Below, piece by piece: positions 23,061 to 35,159 of a DNA stretch of 64,000 bases. Source of the DNA: Montifringilla adamsi (lineage: Eukaryota > Chordata > Aves > Passeriformes > Passeridae); NCBI GenBank assembly GCA_017590115.1, contig JAGGNK010007060.1, forward strand, positions 273,338-337,337, in the 5' to 3' direction. Below the pieces are notes generated by a model. It worked only from the letters and a program-made list of their open reading frames with translations. It was not told the origin of the DNA and did no database searches. Each line of letters opens with the position of its first letter. Position 1 is the stretch's first letter. Both the position numbers and the translations under genes were made by a program.

Positions 23061-24894
23061 CCTCGTGGTCCCAGTGGGACTGGGCATTTCCCCCTCCCTG
23101 ATCCCAGGGGGATGCTCAGGCACTCTGGAAAATCTCGGGTTATTTTCACAGCAATGAAGTCATCTCTTGGCTCCATCCTGCCCGATGCTGTTCAGCAGAT
23201 GGAGGGGCCTCTTTTCCAGCCCTGCCCAGGTTCTGGGCAATCCCAAAATCCCTGCCTCTCATGGGGACACTGCAGAGCCCCTGTGGGTGTGGGCTGGGGG
23301 TGGCTGCTCTGGTGGCTCTGTGAGCAGCACATCTGCCTCTGGGTGTGTTTTGTTTCCAGAACGTTCTGCCTGGACCATCCTGAGGAATCTGGTTTTGGCC
23401 ACGTGGCTCAGGGCCCTTCAGCTGAGTTCCTTCCTCCCTAATTTGGGCAGGATTGAGCTCTGGTGTGGCTCAACCTTAAAACCATTTTCTTCTTTTTTTT
23501 TTTCTTTTTTTTTTTTTTTTTATTGTTTCATTTTTAACTAAGGTCTAATTACACCCAGCACACGGCCTCATGAATCAACCTGATTCTGTTGTGACAAGTT
23601 TAGCCCTGGGTGTGTGATCTGTCCTAGGAGATCACACAATTTTTCCTTCTCATCACTTTTAATAATAAAATCCTCTTGCCTGCCCTCTTTTCCTTCTGAT
23701 TTAATCATCAGCTATTAAAGTGACATGGAGAATAACACCTCCATTTGCCCAGACTGCTCAGCCTGGCATCTGACAGCTCTCAGGATCACAGAACAGATCC
23801 CTGCTTGCTTCCCACTCTGGCATGGACCTTCTGGTTCCTTCTTTGTGTGTCTGATACCGACCTGTCAGCTGCTGTCCTGCCCTGGGGGGAAAATGGAGGG
23901 GAAAAAAGACAACTGAAGTCTGTAACCAGAGAGATTTTTGTGGAAAAACAGGAGCTGAACTATTGTTTGTGCCTGCAAATCACCTGAGAAGGAGCAGGTG
24001 GGCAATACATCAACACCGGGGATTATTGGGTGATCAGGATCCTTTCATGTTTGTTTCCCTCTCTTCTCCTTGTTTTTTTCCATCTGTTTTTTGGTCATAT
24101 GAGTAGATAAGGGCTGGGCAAAGGGGATTCTTTTTATTATTGTAACCAGAGAAAGAGGGTTCTTCAAAAGCAAGCAATAAATCTTATTAATTTCTACTAA
24201 TTATCCTGTGAGATTTGCAGAGTCCAGGTCTAAAATTCACCTTCATTCCCAGGACTGACCTCTCCAGAACCGCTGCAGCCACCCAGTTCAGTGTGAAAAT
24301 CATCTCACACCCTCCTAATTCTCTTTTTTTAAAGCTCAATACAGTTCTTTGATAAGATTCTGAGAGCAGAAACAAACCCTTCTCTCCCAGCTGTTTTCAT
24401 CGGGCTTGATGAAACCCAGTCCCATCCCTGCAGTCCCCAGGGATCAGGTGACAAAGGCAGGAGTGCTGAAGGGAGGGTGGTGGCACCTGAGCTGCCCTGT
24501 GACCTTCACAGCTCCTTGGAGCAAAACCACGGGCCTGGAGGACACTGAAAAGCTGCCCAAATGTCCCTTGGAGAAGAAAGGTCACAGTCCTGGACTGAAG
24601 CAGGGCCAAATTGGCTCCATGAGTTTTCCAAGGGGGAGAGGAAGCACATCCTGCTGTCCCTGTGTCCCTGCTGCTGACCACCTGGGAGCTGCCCAGGATG
24701 GAAAATCCCCAGGTCCAGGAGCTGTCCCAGCACAGATTTATCCCCAGGAGTTCATTGCTGGGCTCTGCCAAGGCACAGCCAATAATGGCCCTGCAAAAGG
24801 CATCTCCTGCAGGGCTGGCACAGCCCTGTCCCCTCCCTGGGCAGCCTGGGACTGTCCCAGCTCTGCTCAGCTCTGGCCACCTTCCACCCACCAC
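23061..24894. other. Intergenic DNA without a recognised gene
   Basis: Mostly unique sequence with a poly(T) tract at about 23491-23521. Nothing else is recognisable. Confidence 0.4.
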
Positions 24895-25045
24895 TCACCA
24901 GCAGCTCCTGACATTCCCAGCAGCAGCTCCTGACAGTGCCACCAGAAGATCCTGACAGTGCCACCAGAAGATCCTGACATTCCCACCAGCAAGTTTTGGC
25001 ATTCCCAGCAGTAGATGCTGACATTCCCACCAGCAGCTTCCACCT
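24895..25045 (-). repeat. ~22-24-bp minisatellite
   Basis: Six to seven units of the type CCAGCAGCTCCTGACATTC / CCACCAGAAGATCCTGACAG. Confidence 0.88.
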
Positions 25046-25127
25046 TGGCTTCGTTGTGAGAAACCCTGCCCATGGCAGCAGTGCACAGCCAGGCCATAAA
25101 CCCACGTGAGGACATGGAAAGGTGCTG

Positions 25128-25470
25128 GATTGGGTTGGAAATACCTTAAAGCCCACCCAGTGCCACCCCTGCCATGGCAGGGACACCTTCCCCTGTGCCA
25201 GGCTGCTCCAGCCCCAGTGTCCAGCCTGGCCTTGGGCACTGCCAGGGATCCAGGGGCAGCCCCAGCTGCTCTGGGAATTCCATCCCAGCCCCTGCCCACC
25301 CTGCCAGGGAGGAAATTGTTCCTAATATCTGACCTAAACGTGCAATTTTTTAGTTTGGAAGCCATTGCCTGTGTGCTGTCCCTGCATCCCCTGGAAATTG
25401 TCTCTCTCCAGGTTTCCTGGGGCTCCTTCAGGCCCTGCAAGGCCACCCTGAGCTCAGCCCAAAGCTTCTC
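25128..25470 (-). mobile_element. CR1 LINE 3' part
   Basis: GATTGGGTTGGAAATACCTT, the CCATGG palindrome and onward to GCCCAAAGCTTCTCCTGTGC. Young GC-rich subfamily. Confidence 0.92.
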
Positions 25471-25802
25471 CTGTGCAGCTGAACAAGCCCATTTGTCTCA
25501 GCAACACATTTATTACCAAACGTAAGGAAGCAGTGCCATAATTCCTCCCAATCCAGTCCACCTCCACAATCAACCAGCGGAATGAACCCTGCTGTGATTC
25601 CATCATCTCTGTGCTCCAAAGTATCTCCTCAATGAAGCCCTCCTGGGTTTCCTGGGTTCTGCTGGGATGAAGGAGCACAGGATCCCTTTGGTCTCAGACA
25701 CAGAGCCCTCTTTGCAGCTCTCTCACTGCTTTGCCTTTTTCCTCTCAAATTCAGGCTGGGCTGGGAAAACTCTCCATGAGGTTGGATTCAACACCTATTA
25801 CA

Positions 25803-26090
25803 TGGAATTATGGAATATCCAGAGTGGGAATAAACCCACAGGGATCCCCCAGTGCCACCCCTGCCCTGCCCAGAGCCCAACCCCAGCCTGGGCATCGCTG
25901 GCAGCGCTGGCCAAAGGCTCCTGGAGCTCTGGCAGCCTCGGGGCCGTGCCCATTCCCTGGGCAGCCTGGGCAGTGCCAGCAGCCTCTGGGGAAGAGCCTT
26001 TCCCTAAAATCCAACCTAAATCCCTCCTGGCCCAGCCCTAGCCAGCATCCTGTCCCTGTTCCAGAGCAGAGATTGTCCCTCAGGAGGAAC
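25803..26090 (-). mobile_element. CR1 LINE 3' part, third variant
   Basis: GGAATTATGGAATATCCAGA, CTGGGCATCGCTGGCAGCGC, CTCTGGCAGCCTCGGGGCCG and AAATCCAACCTAAATCCCTC. It is the antisense counterpart of the copy at 7195-7410. Confidence 0.88.
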
Positions 26091-26898
26091 CTGGTTTGGA
26101 GCCTTCCCCCCTCAGGTTTTTCCATCACTGGATTTTTCACACAAAACCCCTGGGAGCTGTGGCTGGGAGCTCCCCAATGGATCAGTGATTTTGAAGGCTT
26201 TGTCCATCACCACTGCAAAATTTTTCCACGTGCAGGATGCTCTGCATGGACACAGCACACCTGGAGATCCCTCTGCCTTTCCCTTCTTCCTGGGCCTTCC
26301 TTGTCTTTGCTCTCATCTTCTTCAGAGGGACTGGCATAAAATCCAACTTTCCTTCTGTGGCAAAATACAAAAATGAGATTCCTCTAGTGCCTGAGAGCCC
26401 AGAGGACAGAGCTGGTATGGTAAAATAACTTATATACAATGCAAATTTCTTTCATTCCAATGGCTTTCCTCCTAACAAATAAAAAAAAAATTGAAGTTTT
26501 GGGAGAAAAGCTGTTCAAAGAGCTGCCTAAAATATGAAATTTTCCAGAATTGCCTGGTTTCCAAGAAGAAAAAGAACATTTGCCTGTATTTAGATTAGCA
26601 GAGGAATAAATACAGATGATTAAATATATCATGAGTCTGAATTTATTTTTATTTTTCTGATGTGCCACTGGCTTTGTTGTGCAAGGTTTTTCCCATTAGT
26701 TATTTTTAGGGGGTTTAGATTGTATTTTCCCCTAACGGGTGACATAATGTCTTGTTAAGACAATTGACCCAGATAAGACCATGCCAACTTCATCAGAACC
26801 AGTCTGATGCATCTGGATTTTGGATATTTTGGTGGGTCACAGACCAATAGTCTCTGTGGCATGGAAAATATTTCCATTTTTTTTCGTTGTTTTTTTAG

Positions 26899-27013
26899 AC
26901 TGCCAGCTTCAGCAAGGCTCCTCCAAGCTGACACTGGTTGAGAGTGACCTAATTCAAGACAAAGATGCCTTGGCCCTGAGGGAGACAGAGCAAAGCAGCC
27001 CCCGAATTTCAGG
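26899..27013 (+). other. Candidate exon of an unknown transcript
   Basis: A T-rich tract ending TTTTTTTAG precedes it and the donor AGG|GTGAGG follows. One frame reads CQLQQGSSKLTLVESDLIQD and KDALALRETEQSSPRIS. The composition is protein-like but I recognise no family. Confidence 0.22.
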
Positions 27014-27607
27014 GTGAGGCAGGAAAGTCTTTTGGGTCAGCAAACATCCCCAGGGAATCCTGCTCCTCTGGGACCCCAGTGCTGCTCGGGGAGGAGCAGC
27101 TTGCTGCAGCCACGTTCTCACAGCTCCCTCAGTAGCTCAGTAATCCATCACCTGCCTTCTCCAGACTGAAAACTCTGGGAAGCAGTGCCAGGAAAACAGC
27201 CACATGTGCTCTGCTCTTCCAGCCCTCTCTGGAGGCGAAGGGGAGACGCTGAGGACTGAAGTGTTTGCGCTCCCATCGGCTTTTCAGGGTCCTTTTCCTC
27301 TTCCTCGCTCTGCTTTCTGGTGATCCCCAGGTGTTTGTTCCCACAAAAACACGGCCAAGCTGTGCTCCAGCTCTGCCCAAGCTGGGCCAGGGAGGGAGGC
27401 TTCAAAGGGGGACAGCTGGGCTTTCTGTGGCTTCCTTCTTGTGGCCAGGGAGAGCTGTGGGGGCAGCGATCCCAGGGGAGCAGGGAGGAGGATCCAGCAT
27501 CTCCAGGGACACCCAGGGCCAGGTGCCTGCCAGGAAAATGGGAGAGGGGTTAGGAAAAGCAGTGGTTGGGAAAAAGAGGGCAAAACCTTCATAGGGAGCA
27601 AAGCTGC

Positions 27608-27957
27608 TTCTTCTTCTTCTTCTTCTTCACCTTCTTCTTCTTCTTCTTCTCCTTCTTCTCCTCCTTCTTCTCCTCCTCCTCCTTCTTCTTCTTCTTCTTC
27701 TTCTTCTTCCTTCTCTTCTTCTTCTTCTTCTTCCTTCTTTCTCTTCTTCTTCTTCTTCTTCTTCTTCTTCTTCTTCTTCTTCTTCTTCTTCTTCTTCTTC
27801 TTCTTCTTCTTCTTCTTCTTCTCTTTTTCTTCTTCTCTTTTTCTTCTTCTTTTTCTTCTTCTTCTTTTTCTTCTTTCTTCTTCTTCTTCTTCTTTCTTCT
27901 TCTTCTTCCTTCTTCTTCCTTCTTCTTCTTTCTTCTTCTTCTTCCTTCTTCTTCTTC
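27608..27957 (+). repeat. (TTC)n pyrimidine tract
   Basis: TTC/TCC/TTTC repeats. From 27630 to 27957 I find no A or G, an uninterrupted 328-nt pyrimidine strand. The long Ser/Phe-rich and Lys/Glu/Arg-rich frames across it are artefacts. Confidence 0.97.
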
Positions 27958-27984
27958 ACATAACTGTTCCTCCCACCTCGCTCT

Positions 27985-28162
27985 GGCACAGTGGGGGCTG
28001 TGGCTGCCCCTGGATCCCTGGAAATGTCCAAGGCCAGGCTGGATATTGGGATTTGGAGCAGCCTGGGACAGTGGAAGGTGTCCCTGCCATGGCAGGGGGG
28101 GCACTGGGTGGGATTTGAGGTCCCTCTCTGCCCAAACCATTCCATCATTCTTTCATGATTCA
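27985..28162 (+). mobile_element. CR1 LINE 3' tail
   Basis: GGCTGTGGCTGCCCCTGGAT, GGCCAGGCTGGATATTGGGA, the CCATGG palindrome and CCAAACCATTCCATCATTC. It directly follows the TTC array. Confidence 0.9.
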
Positions 28163-28296
28163 ATGATATTTTGTTTTAACCAGATCTGTGTGCAATTTAA
28201 TATCTTGATTTTTAAGGTGCAAAAGTGGAAATGGAGCTGTTTGCTTGGCCCAAGTACAACTATAATGAATTTTAAAAATAAAATCTTCAGCCCTTT

Positions 28297-28650
28297 AGAG
28301 GGATGGAGCAGCTCTGCTGGCAGGAAAGGCTGGCACAGCTGGGATTGTTCAGCTGCACAGGAGAAGCTTTGGGCTGAGCTCAGGGTGGCCTTGCAGGGCC
28401 TGAAGGAGCCCCAGGAAACCTGGAGAGAGACAATTTCCAGGGGATGCAGGGACAGCACACAGGGAATGGCTCCCAACTGCCAAAAATTAGGTAACAGGAA
28501 GGAATTCTTCCCTGGCAGGGTGGGCAGGCCCTGGCACAGGGTGCCCAGAGCAGCTGTGGCTGCCCCTGGATCCCTGGCAGTGCCCAAGGCCAGGTTGGAC
28601 ACTGGGGCTGGGAGCAGCCTGGGACAGTGCAAGGTGTCCCTGCCCTGGAG
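28297..28650 (+). mobile_element. CR1 LINE 3' part, tail replaced by GGGATT array
   Basis: GAGGGATGGAGCAGCTCTGC to AGTGCAAGGTGTCCCTGCCC. The usual last ~60 bp of CR1 are absent and the hexamer array starts there. The first 180 bp are nearly identical to 28841-29020. Confidence 0.9.
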
Positions 28651-28736
28651 AGGGATGGGGATTGGGATTGGGATTGGGATTGGGATTGGGATTGGGATGG
28701 GGATGGGGATTGGGGTTGGGATTGGGGTTGGGATTG
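28651..28736 (+). repeat. (GGGATT)n array
   Basis: About fourteen 6-bp units with a few GGGGTT/GGGGAT variants, placed between two CR1 copies. Runs of three or four G recur every 6 bases. Confidence 0.95.
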
Positions 28737-28744
28737 TGCCCCAC

Positions 28745-29258
28745 AGGTGAGAGCCCACCTGAGAGCTGCCCCAGCCCTGTCCCAGCACAGGGAGGAGCTG
28801 GAGCTGCTGCAGAGAGCCCAGAGGAGGCTCCAGGATGAGCAGAGGGATGGAGCAGCTCTGCTGGCAGGAAAGGCTGGCACAGCTGGGATTGTTCAGCTGC
28901 ACAGGAGAAGCTTTGGGCTGAGCTCAGGGTGGCCTTGCAGGGCCTGAAGGAGCCCCAGGAAACCTGGAGAGAGACAATTTCCAGGGGATGCAGGGAGAGC
29001 ACACAGGGAGTGGCTTCAACTGGTAGATTTCCATTCCAGTCCCTCAGTTCCTTGTGATGGAAATGAGGGGCTGGGATGGAATTCCCAGAGCAGCTGGGGC
29101 TGCCCCTGGATCCCTGGCAGTGCCCAAGGCCAGGCTGGACACTGGGGCTGGAGCAGCCTGGCACAGGGGAAGGTGTCCCTGCCGTGGTGGAGAGTTGGAA
29201 TTGGATTATCTTTAAGGTCACTTCCAACCCAAACCATTCCAGGATTCTGTGACCTTTT
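28745..29258 (+). mobile_element. CR1 LINE 3' part, long sense copy
   Basis: GTGAGAGCCCACCTGAGAGC through GCAGAGGGATGGAGCAGCTC, CAGGGTGGCCTTGCAGGGCC and the tail CTTCCAACCCAAACCATTCC. Confidence 0.92.
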
Positions 29259-29336
29259 GTTTTAATTTCTTGTGTGGGCAACACAATCTTTCTCCTTTTG
29301 TTGTAATTTCTTGTGTGGGCAACACAATCTTTCTCC
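29255..29336 (+). repeat. 41-bp tandem duplication
   Basis: TTTTGTTTTAATTTCTTGTG and TTTTGTTGTAATTTCTTGTG each continue with TGGGCAACACAATCTTTCTC. One base differs between copies. Confidence 0.9.
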
Positions 29337-29339
29337 ATT

Positions 29340-30099
29340 TTTAAGGTACAGAATTAAAGATGCAGCCATTTGTTTTACCCCTGTACAACCATGACAGATT
29401 TGAAAAACAGAATTTTCACCAGAGCCAAGGGGTGCCCAAAACAACCCTTTGAACCAGGTATTAAACATCCAGCAGTTCCCAAACCTTAAATACTCACCTA
29501 CAATAATGTAGGTGAAATTTAGAGCAAAACTTCCTATTCTGCCTTCTAGAGCTGGAATTCATTTGGTGACTTAATTCTTACTCACAAGGAAGATTGATTT
29601 GCTTTGTCTTTAATAAAGTATTTTATGCTGGATCGGTGTCGTTTTCCTAATAACTGCTCCATGCTGATCATGTGTCTCTTGGTTTTATTTTGCTTTTAAA
29701 GAGCACTTTAATGGCATTTCCAAAATAAATTCTGGCACTGTGTCACTTTTATTTCACTGCGTAACACGGGTCCAGAATATCCCAGGGTACAGAGACCAGG
29801 TTTCCAGCTCACCACATCCCCCAGGGAATTGGGGGTTTTTGCTGTTGTTATATTTTGCTCCTTTATTTAAAGTGAGCAGTTAATTTTGGGGCCCTGGTTC
29901 CTTCTTTCCTACCAGGGACTCCCTGGATTTCTTGCACTATCCCACCTCAGCCTTGCCCCTCTGCCCCAGGGGAGCTGGAGGCTGTTCATCATTTTATAAA
30001 CAGAATTAGCAGCTCATTCTTCAGGCATGGACCACAGTTAGAAGGAACACAGAGTCCCTTTCATCCTGACAGGCAGCCACCCTCTGCACTTGATCACTG
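29340..30099. other. Intergenic AT-rich DNA without a recognised gene
   Basis: Unique-looking sequence. I see no exon, repeat family or array in it. Confidence 0.4.
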
Positions 30100-31020
30100 C
30101 AATTTAGCCTCAAAATCAGAGAAACCGGATTTCTTGCAAAATATGAGAAACTGCATTTCTGAATTTCTTGAATTTCTTGCAAAATCTGGGAAACTGGATT
30201 TCTGAATTTCTGCAATTTCTTGAATTTCTTGCAAAATCTTAGAAACTGGATTTCTGAATTTCTTGCAAAATCTGGGAAGTGGGATTTCTGGCAAAATCAG
30301 AGAAACTACATTTCTGAATTTCTTGAATTTCTTGAATTGCTGGAAACTGAATTTCCTGAAAAAACAGAGAAACTGGATTTCTTGCAAAATCAGAGAAACT
30401 GGATTTCTTTAATTTCTTGAATTTCTGAAATTTCTGGAATTTCTGGAATTTCTTGAATTTCTTGAATTTCTTGAATGTCTTTGATTTATTGAGTTTCTGG
30501 AAACTGAACTTCTTGCAAAATTAGAGAAAGTGGATTTTTGAATTTCTTGAATTTCTGGCAAAATCAGAGAAACTGGATTTCTTGCAAAATCTGAGAAATT
30601 GGATTTCTGAATTTCTTTAATTTATTCAATTTGTTGCAAAATCTGGGAAACAGGATTTCTGGCAAAATCAGAGAAACTGGATTTCTTGCAAAATCTGAGA
30701 AATTGGATTTCTGAATTTCTTTAATTTATTCAATTTGTTGCAAAATCTGGGAAACAGGATTTCTGGCAAAATCAGAGAAACTAGATTTCTGAATTTGTTG
30801 AATTTGTTGAATTTCTTGAATTTCTTGAATTTCTGCAATTTTTGCAATTTCTGCAATGTTTGCAATTTCTTGAATTTTTGCAGTTTCTTGAATTTCTGCC
30901 ATTTATTGAATTTCTGGAAACTGAATTTCTTGCAAAATCAGAGAAACTGAATTTCTTGCAGAATCAGAGAAACTGAATTTCTGAATGTCTTGAATTTCTG
31001 GCAAAATCAGAGCAACTGTT
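30100..31020 (+). repeat. AT-rich compound minisatellite
   Basis: About 920 bp are built from 9-bp TGAATTTCT units and a longer unit with TGCAAAATCAGAGAAACTGG. One 104-bp segment is present twice without any difference (30557-30660 and 30661-30764). Confidence 0.93.
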
Positions 31021-31144
31021 GAAATTTCGACCTTGAAATTTACCTACAGAGCAAATCAGAGGGATCAGAGCCTCCAGAATGCTGCAAAGCTCTTTCCCAG
31101 TTCTCCCAGTTCATCCCCAGGTGGGTGTGCTCAGAATCTGACCG

Positions 31145-31312
31145 GTCATGGAATCACAGAGCATCCTGAGCTGGAAGGGACCAACAAGGATCATGAAATT
31201 CCATGAAATTCCATGAAATTCCAGCCCCTGTTCCTGCCCAGACCCCCCAAAAATCCACTCTGGGCATCCCTGGCAGCCTGGGGAACGTGACCCTTGGCAC
31301 ACAGGGCCCTCT
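31145..31312 (-). mobile_element. CR1 LINE 3' fragment
   Basis: GGTCATGGAATCACAGAGCA, GAGCTGGAAGGGACCAACAA and CACTCTGGGCATCCCTGGCA. It carries a local ATGAAATTCC repeat (about three copies) at 31193-31223. Confidence 0.85.
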
Positions 31313-31314
31313 GA

Positions 31315-34174
31315 AAAATTAATGACAATTAAGTATCTGAAATCTGACCTATTTTTGGACCTTGCCAAGCAGAGTCTGAGTGCAGTGCTGAAGGGAAGCT
31401 GGGCAGGGTCACGGTGTCCAGACAGGAGACTTGCACATCCCAATTACTCCAGAGCCCTAAAGCCTGCTCTGACAGAATCAGGTCTAAAATCCAACCCCCC
31501 TCGTTTTCTGCAGTCAGAAATAGCAGTGAATGTAAAAGAACTCCTTGGGCAGGGATGTTCCCAGGGAAAACACCATTCCTGAGTGAGCACTGCAGCCAGG
31601 ATTGGGATGCAGAGCTCATCCCAAAACCTCTGAGAGGGGCTGGAACCAAATCCTGCCCCAGAGCTGGCACCTGCTCGGCCTTCAGCTCCTTCACAGGTCA
31701 TTATTGCTGCTCTAAAAGCCTCTGTCCTGAGCGGGTATTTTGGCTTTAAATCACACAGGTTCAATTTCAGCACCTTCACCTTGAGCCATCTGGTTCCAAG
31801 TGTGGTTTATCACGGCTTAGGCCGACCACTGGAGCCCGAAATCACGGATTAAAAGCTGGGCCACCAAGGAAAAGCTGTTTCTGAGGGTTCAGAACTGGTT
31901 TTTTTCCTCATGGGGAAGCAATAACCAGAAGACCTTGCTGACACGGTGCTCAACAATCTGCTGCTATCTCGAGCTGGGGGAGGGACAGCGAGGAAAGGGG
32001 GGATGAAGTGTTCCTCTCAAATTCCACTCTCTGCACTGCTGATTCTGTGCAGCTGAAGGAAAGTGTTCTAAGTGCCTCGTTGGGTTGTCCTGAAGTGCTC
32101 AGCAATGAGTGCAGATGAAACGTGTGGACTGCTTAGAAAATTTGTTCCTTCTGGCAAAACGCAAAAGCTTTGGGGCAGCACGAAGGGATGTTGCTTTATT
32201 ACAGCAACAGCAACCCATAAAACCCCACATTTCTGACTGAGACAGCCCTTTTGGCACAAAAATGGAAAGGCAGGCCAGTCCTCTGCAGTGATAATGTTGA
32301 AACACTGGCAACTTTCTGAGCAGCTGAATTCCCTATTGAAAAAAAAAAACCCAAAAACCTGTGACTAAGGAGGCTGAGGATTGAGAGCGTGGCTCAGTGG
32401 GATCTGGCTGGCACCCCATAAAACAACATCACACTTCCCTTACAAAAACCCTGCCACTGAAATACCACCCAAACATTCGAGTGCTTGGGAATGAGCAATG
32501 AGGGAAGCAAACTGCTTCCCTCCTGCTGAGCACAATCCTTCATCACTCACTCCCACCTCATCCTCGCAGCCCTGCAGGAGCTGCTCTGCCTCGGGCCGCA
32601 GCTGATCCCTGAATCCCCGGGGGTTTTTTTGGGATGTTCCATGCCTGCACTGCAGCCCTGCTGCTCCTCCACTTCCCAGCACATCCAGGACATCCCTCTC
32701 AAGTCCCTGCTGTTGTCTCATCTGTGCTTTTTTGGCTCCTCGCGAGCATCACCAGTGCACGCACGTTCTCCCAGAAAATTCCTGCCATTGTCACCCTCCA
32801 GCAGGGAAAACTCCTGAATTCCCACTGCAGCAGCTCTCAGGGGCTTCACCTCCAGCAGGCTGCCCCAGGGTGGCTTTCCCTGCATCCCTGCATCCCTGCA
32901 TCCCTTCCCAGGAAAGGTGGGACCCTCCAGGCTCTGGATGCCCTGGTGCTCCCACACCTGCGGCAAAGCCGTGCCTGGGAAATGTGACGCTGCTGAAACA
33001 TTGATGAAACGCTTGGCAACATGAAAGCAGCTGCCAAAGGTTGATTAAAAATTTAAGGGAGCTGCTTATGAAAAACATAAATGCTCGTTTGAGGTGATGC
33101 TGTGCCCCGGGGGAAGCACCCTGTCAGTGAAACCCCCTTTCCCAAGGCTTTTTTTTAGGAAATAAGCTGTGATAAGTCACAAGTTCTTGCTTTAAATTAG
33201 GAAAACCTCTCCCCTTTTTCATTCTCAAGTCTAGTTATCAAGTTTTTTACATCCTGGTGATAGGGAGGATGTAATTAACCCTTCCCAAGTGCCCTGCCAG
33301 GCCTGTTGCTGCAAACCTGCTCAGCTTTATGTGGGCAGATAAAGATGGCACAGGAGCATTCCCATGACTCAGGTTCCTAATTCCAGAAAGCCAGGCCTGA
33401 AACCATGGGGTGAAGATTATTGTAAATAAGTAAAACCATTTGGATACATTTGTACCAACATTTTGGATAACATTTAGAAATGACTCAGAAATAAGCCACT
33501 CCTAGGATAAAAAGTGCTGGAATAAGGTCAGGATAATCTACAGTTTATGAGGCCTTTGCAGCCCTCAGCTGGCTCAGCCCAAGGCTCCAGGATTTACACA
33601 CACACACATAAACAGAGCTCCTCCAGATCTGCTGAATTTTATCCAATTTCCAAAGCTCTGCTCCCTGAGCATCCCCACTAAATTAAACAAAATCCTCTGC
33701 TCAGGATCACACCACGCAGGCCATTGGTCTCTGCAAGGCCTTGTAAGGAGGGCTGGATTCAACCCATGCAGCTCTGATCAAAATTACCACTCACTCAAAT
33801 GTCTCTCTTTCTCCAGGGATCCTTGGCCAGCCACAGCTTCCATCCCAAATCCCTGAGCTCCTCCACTGCTGGGCACAGCTGAGGGGCCACCAGGGCAGGA
33901 CAAAGGTGGCCCCAAGCCATGGTCGTGTCCCACACCCCGTGCCAGGGCCGCTTGTGCTGCTCTGCCCCCCTTGGGGCTGATAAAACTCCTGTTTCAGGAC
34001 ATAAAACATCCCCAGCCCTCACCAGCCAGGACAAAAACGGGACACGTGGGAATGCCAAAGGATCCCCAGGGCTAAAAAAGAGCAGGAATCCCCAGGCTGA
34101 GGCAAGAGAAGCACTGTCAGCCTCACTGTCCCCTTCTCCAAAGCCTCTCCATGGTTCCAACATCCCCTTCACAT
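31315..34174. other. Intergenic DNA without a recognised gene
   Basis: Mostly unique sequence of moderate GC. It has a 10-bp CTGCATCCCT triplet repeat near 32880, a (CA)n-like spot near 33600 and A tracts. Several open frames near 32.6-33.0 kb overlap in conflicting directions and show no recognisable motif. Confidence 0.4.
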
Positions 34175-34312
34175 TTCCCAGAGAAGCTGTGGCTGCCCCT
34201 GGATCCCTGGAAGTTTCCAAGGCCAGGTTGGAGCAACCTGGGATGGTGGAAGGTGTCCCTGCCCATGATCTTTAAAGTCCTTTCTGACCAAAACCATTCC
34301 ATGATTCTATAG
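34175..34312 (+). mobile_element. CR1 LINE 3' tail
   Basis: CCCAGAGAAGCTGTGGCTGC, TGGAAGTTTCCAAGGCCAGG and CCAAAACCATTCCATGATTC, with a shortened CCATGG region. Confidence 0.88.
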
Positions 34313-34812
34313 CTTGGATTAAACTCAGAGCCAGGAACTTGACATTAAAACATTAAAAAAAGTTGAAATGCACCTTCACCTCCCTGCCCTTTTCCTACTT
34401 CTACTTATTTGCCTGGTAATTTTTTACTTCAGCCAATTATGCTGAAAAAAAAGTCACCAATTTTACCTTAAAAAAAACCCAAAACAAAACAAAAAACCAA
34501 AAACCCTCAAACAAAATAAGGCTGATAAAAGAAATCCAGTGAAAAGCACATTATATTCCAGCCCCTTAGATATTCCAGCCCTTCAGACAGCCAGAAAAAT
34601 GTGCAGATGTAATGGGATCATTAATTTTCTAGTCCCTGGATTAACACCCTGAACAGGCTGAGATGATTTTGGCTCCAGCCCCTCATTACTTGGATAATCA
34701 GGGGGATTACAGAGCCTGTGATTAGGAGAGACTCCTGATTTCTGGAGATTTAAATGTCACTGATATCACAAATCTTGGTTAAGCCTTGCTGGTTTATGTG
34801 GCAATGGTGTCA

Positions 34813-34873
34813 CAGGGAGAGGAGGAGGAGGAGGGAGAGGAGAAGGCAGGGAAGGGAAGGAGGAGGAAGAGGT
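34813..34873 (+). repeat. Polypurine tract
   Basis: About 60 bp of G/A-rich GGAGAGGAGGAGGAGGAGGG-type sequence with few interruptions. Confidence 0.8.
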
Positions 34874-35159
34874 GGCAGGGCCTGGGTAAATCTCAATTTT
34901 TGTTGATGCACAGCCCGATCCGACTTCTTCAGAATAAATGGGAAGGCTCCCAGTGATTTCAGTGGACTTTGGACACAGCCCCAGAAGCTTCAAAATGTAA
35001 ACAGGCAGATCTGGGCATGTGCCTGGCAGGGCAATTTCCCCTAAACAAAACCACCCCAGCAGGAGAGGAGCCTCTCCAACACCCCTGGGGGAGGTGAGCT
35101 CCGGGAAGGGCACGAGAGCTGCCACGTGCTGGGAATGGGGGATCACCAGGGACCAGAGA

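Noticed and set aside
27566..28750. 394-codon Phe/Ser/Leu-rich open frame and its minus-strand Lys/Glu/Arg counterparts
   Set aside because: Both are produced by the (TTC)n tract, which cannot contain stops, joined to CR1 sequence.
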